Positions 5,866 to 6,731 of a stretch of 6,731 bases of DNA are shown here, in pieces. Both the position numbers and the translations under genes were made by a program. The DNA is from Candidatus Saccharibacteria bacterium UBA2834 (lineage in GTDB: Bacteria > Patescibacteriota > Saccharimonadia > Saccharimonadales > Saccharimonadaceae). The number at the start of each line of letters is the position of its first letter. The stretch's first letter is position 1. The notes under the pieces are model-generated. The model worked only from the letters and a program-made list of their open reading frames with translations. It ran no database searches and was not told the origin of the DNA. The stretch is from NCBI GenBank assembly GCA_002351365.1, contig DEGE01000027.1, forward strand, positions 26,865 to 33,595. The letters run 5' to 3'.

Positions 5866-6620
5866 TGAACAAAGAACAATTTGATTCATACTTAGCTTTC
5901 GCTAAAGAAAAGCTTGGTTTTGAGTTTCACGATATTAATTTATTGATAACTGCCCTAACACATAGGTCATATGTCAACGAGCATCGCAAGACGAAGACTG
6001 AACATAATGAGCGCCTTGAGTTTCTCGGAGATGCGGTTCTCGAATTGGTATCTTCTGACTTCTTGTTTAAAAACTACGAGGAGCCAGAAGGCATCATGAC
6101 GAGCTGGCGAGCCGCCTTGGTAAATACCGAAGCCAATGCTGCGGCCGGCGAGGCTTTAGGCTATGGACCGCTCGTGCGTCTCAGTAACGGCGAAAAGAAT
6201 GGTTCTATGCGCGCGCATCATGTTATTATGGCGGACTGTTATGAGGCGATTATAGGTGCCATTTATCTGGATCAGGGCTATAAGGCGGCAGAGGATTTCA
6301 TTCTAAAGAATTCCATGATCAAGATTGATGAGATTCTGGAGAGTGAGTCGTGGCGCGATTCAAAATCCTATCTCCAAGAGTTAGCGCAAAAAATTGACAA
6401 TACGACCCCAACTTATGCCGTTCTTAAGGAAGAGGGGCCGGATCACGATAAAACCTTTACGGTCGGCGCATTGATTAATGGTCATATCAAGGCAACGGGC
6501 GTGGGGCACAGTAAGCAAGAAGCTCAAGTTAAAGCTGCCGCCGAGGCAATTCGTCAATACAAGAAAACTCACCCAGAAGAAACGAAGAGCGAATACGGAA
6601 AGAAAAAAATCAATCGGTAA
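5865..6620 (+). CDS. rnc: Ribonuclease III
   Basis: A double-strand-specific endoribonuclease that, as a homodimer in the cytoplasm, releases 16S and 23S precursors from the rRNA transcript and trims other structured RNAs. The 251-residue product has the family signature HNERLEFLGDAVLELV, with metal-binding Glu52 and catalytic Asp56. The second acidic pair, Asp124 and Glu127, lies in ADCYEAIIGAIYLDQG. A double-stranded RNA-binding domain follows at about 166-232, from SKSYLQELAQKI through P-T-Y and GPDHDKTFTV to a GVGHSKQEAQVKAAAEAI ending. The last about 15 residues are a charged, Lys-rich tail. All expected catalytic residues are present. It is the last gene of the rpmF operon and its start overlaps the Nudix stop by one base. 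Placement next to nusB fits shared work in rRNA production. In many bacteria rnc instead follows rpmF, plsX or acpP genes, so this order is a lineage trait. Confidence 0.97.
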   Translation: MNKEQFDSYLAFAKEKLGFEFHDINLLITALTHRSYVNEHRKTKTEHNERLEFLGDAVLELVSSDFLFKNYEEPEGIMTSWRAALVNTEANAAAGEALGYGPLVRLSNGEKNGSMRAHHVIMADCYEAIIGAIYLDQGYKAAEDFILKNSMIKIDEILESESWRDSKSYLQELAQKIDNTTPTYAVLKEEGPDHDKTFTVGALINGHIKATGVGHSKQEAQVKAAAEAIRQYKKTHPEETKSEYGKKKINR

Positions 6621-6646
6621 AAACATCCCCTTAGGACACTATTACT

Positions 6647-6671
6647 CCTTCGTTGATGTAGCGAGGTTTTT
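6647..6671 (+). terminator. Probable intrinsic terminator of the rpmF-rnc operon
   Basis: CCT-CGTT (6647-6654, with T6650 bulged out) can pair with AGCGAGG (6660-6666), giving a 7-bp stem with one G-T pair and the 5-nt loop GATGT. A run of five T follows at 6667-6671. It lies 26 nt past the rnc stop and just ahead of the next promoter, the expected place for operon termination. The bulge keeps confidence moderate. Confidence 0.45.
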
Positions 6672-6694
6672 CGATATCCCCAGCGCGGCGTTTC

Positions 6695-6723
6695 TTGCAA
6701 AACATTGAAAAATAAGATATAAT
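6695..6723 (+). promoter_or_regulatory. Promoter for a gene beyond the right edge
   Basis: TTGCAA at 6695-6700 (4 of 6 to TTGACA) and TATAAT at 6718-6723 (6 of 6) are 17 bp apart. The window ends 8 nt later in AAGGA (6727-6731). That could be the start of a Shine-Dalgarno site, but it overlaps the predicted transcription start. The spacing is the same as at the leuS promoter. Confidence 0.6.
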
Positions 6724-6731
6724 AACAAGGA

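Noticed and set aside
433..6620. Alternative genetic code (UGA read as Gly or Trp)
   Set aside because: All conserved proteins read through in full without internal UGA, and Gly and Trp sites use ordinary codons.
6478..6708. Plus-strand 76-codon frame extending past rnc
   Set aside because: It starts within the dsRNA-binding domain of rnc in another frame, has no ribosome site, and crosses the predicted terminator and the -35 of the next promoter.
6621..6731. Small RNA or tRNA gene in the right-hand intergenic region
   Set aside because: The segment is accounted for by a terminator-like hairpin and a promoter; no cloverleaf or other RNA fold could be recognised.

Overview
The window looks like a compact chromosomal segment from a small-genome bacterium. 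My best guess is the Candidate Phyla Radiation (Patescibacteria), most likely Candidatus Saccharibacteria (TM7). This rests on the divergent Cys/Lys-rich bL32, the gene order, very short intergenic gaps and the general protein style; it is inference, not a database match. All long frames read through with the standard code, so there is no sign of the UGA=Gly recoding seen in some other CPR lineages. No tRNA, rRNA, CRISPR array, transposon or phage gene was seen, and no stretch over 300 bases lacks a gene.

Layout. (1) Positions 1-344, minus strand: the N-terminal 114 residues of a Lys/Ala-rich, single-pass membrane protein that runs off the left edge, possibly a penicillin-binding protein. (2) Diverging from it on the plus strand is leuS (leucyl-tRNA synthetase), followed after 5 nt by an endonuclease/exonuclease/phosphatase-fold protein. 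(3) Converging on that pair, with stop codons overlapping by 4 nt, is a minus-strand class B-like sortase. (4) Diverging from the sortase is a tight plus-strand operon: rpmF (bL32), nusB, a Nudix hydrolase and rnc (RNase III). It ends in a probable intrinsic terminator, and a new promoter lies at the right edge.

How the genes fit together. The rpmF operon is a ribosome and RNA-maturation unit: bL32 is a 50S protein, NusB acts in rRNA antitermination, RNase III cuts the rRNA precursor, and the Nudix enzyme may clean up nucleotides or RNA ends. The sortase, and perhaps the partial left gene, belong to cell-surface construction.

The most unusual signal is a split in initiation style. Three genes (the left partial gene, leuS and the sortase) have a -10 element ending only 7-9 nt before the ATG and no Shine-Dalgarno sequence, so they are predicted to make leaderless mRNAs. 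The genes of the rpmF operon instead have Shine-Dalgarno sites. I did not find a convincing entirely new system; the points below are best read as specific leads.
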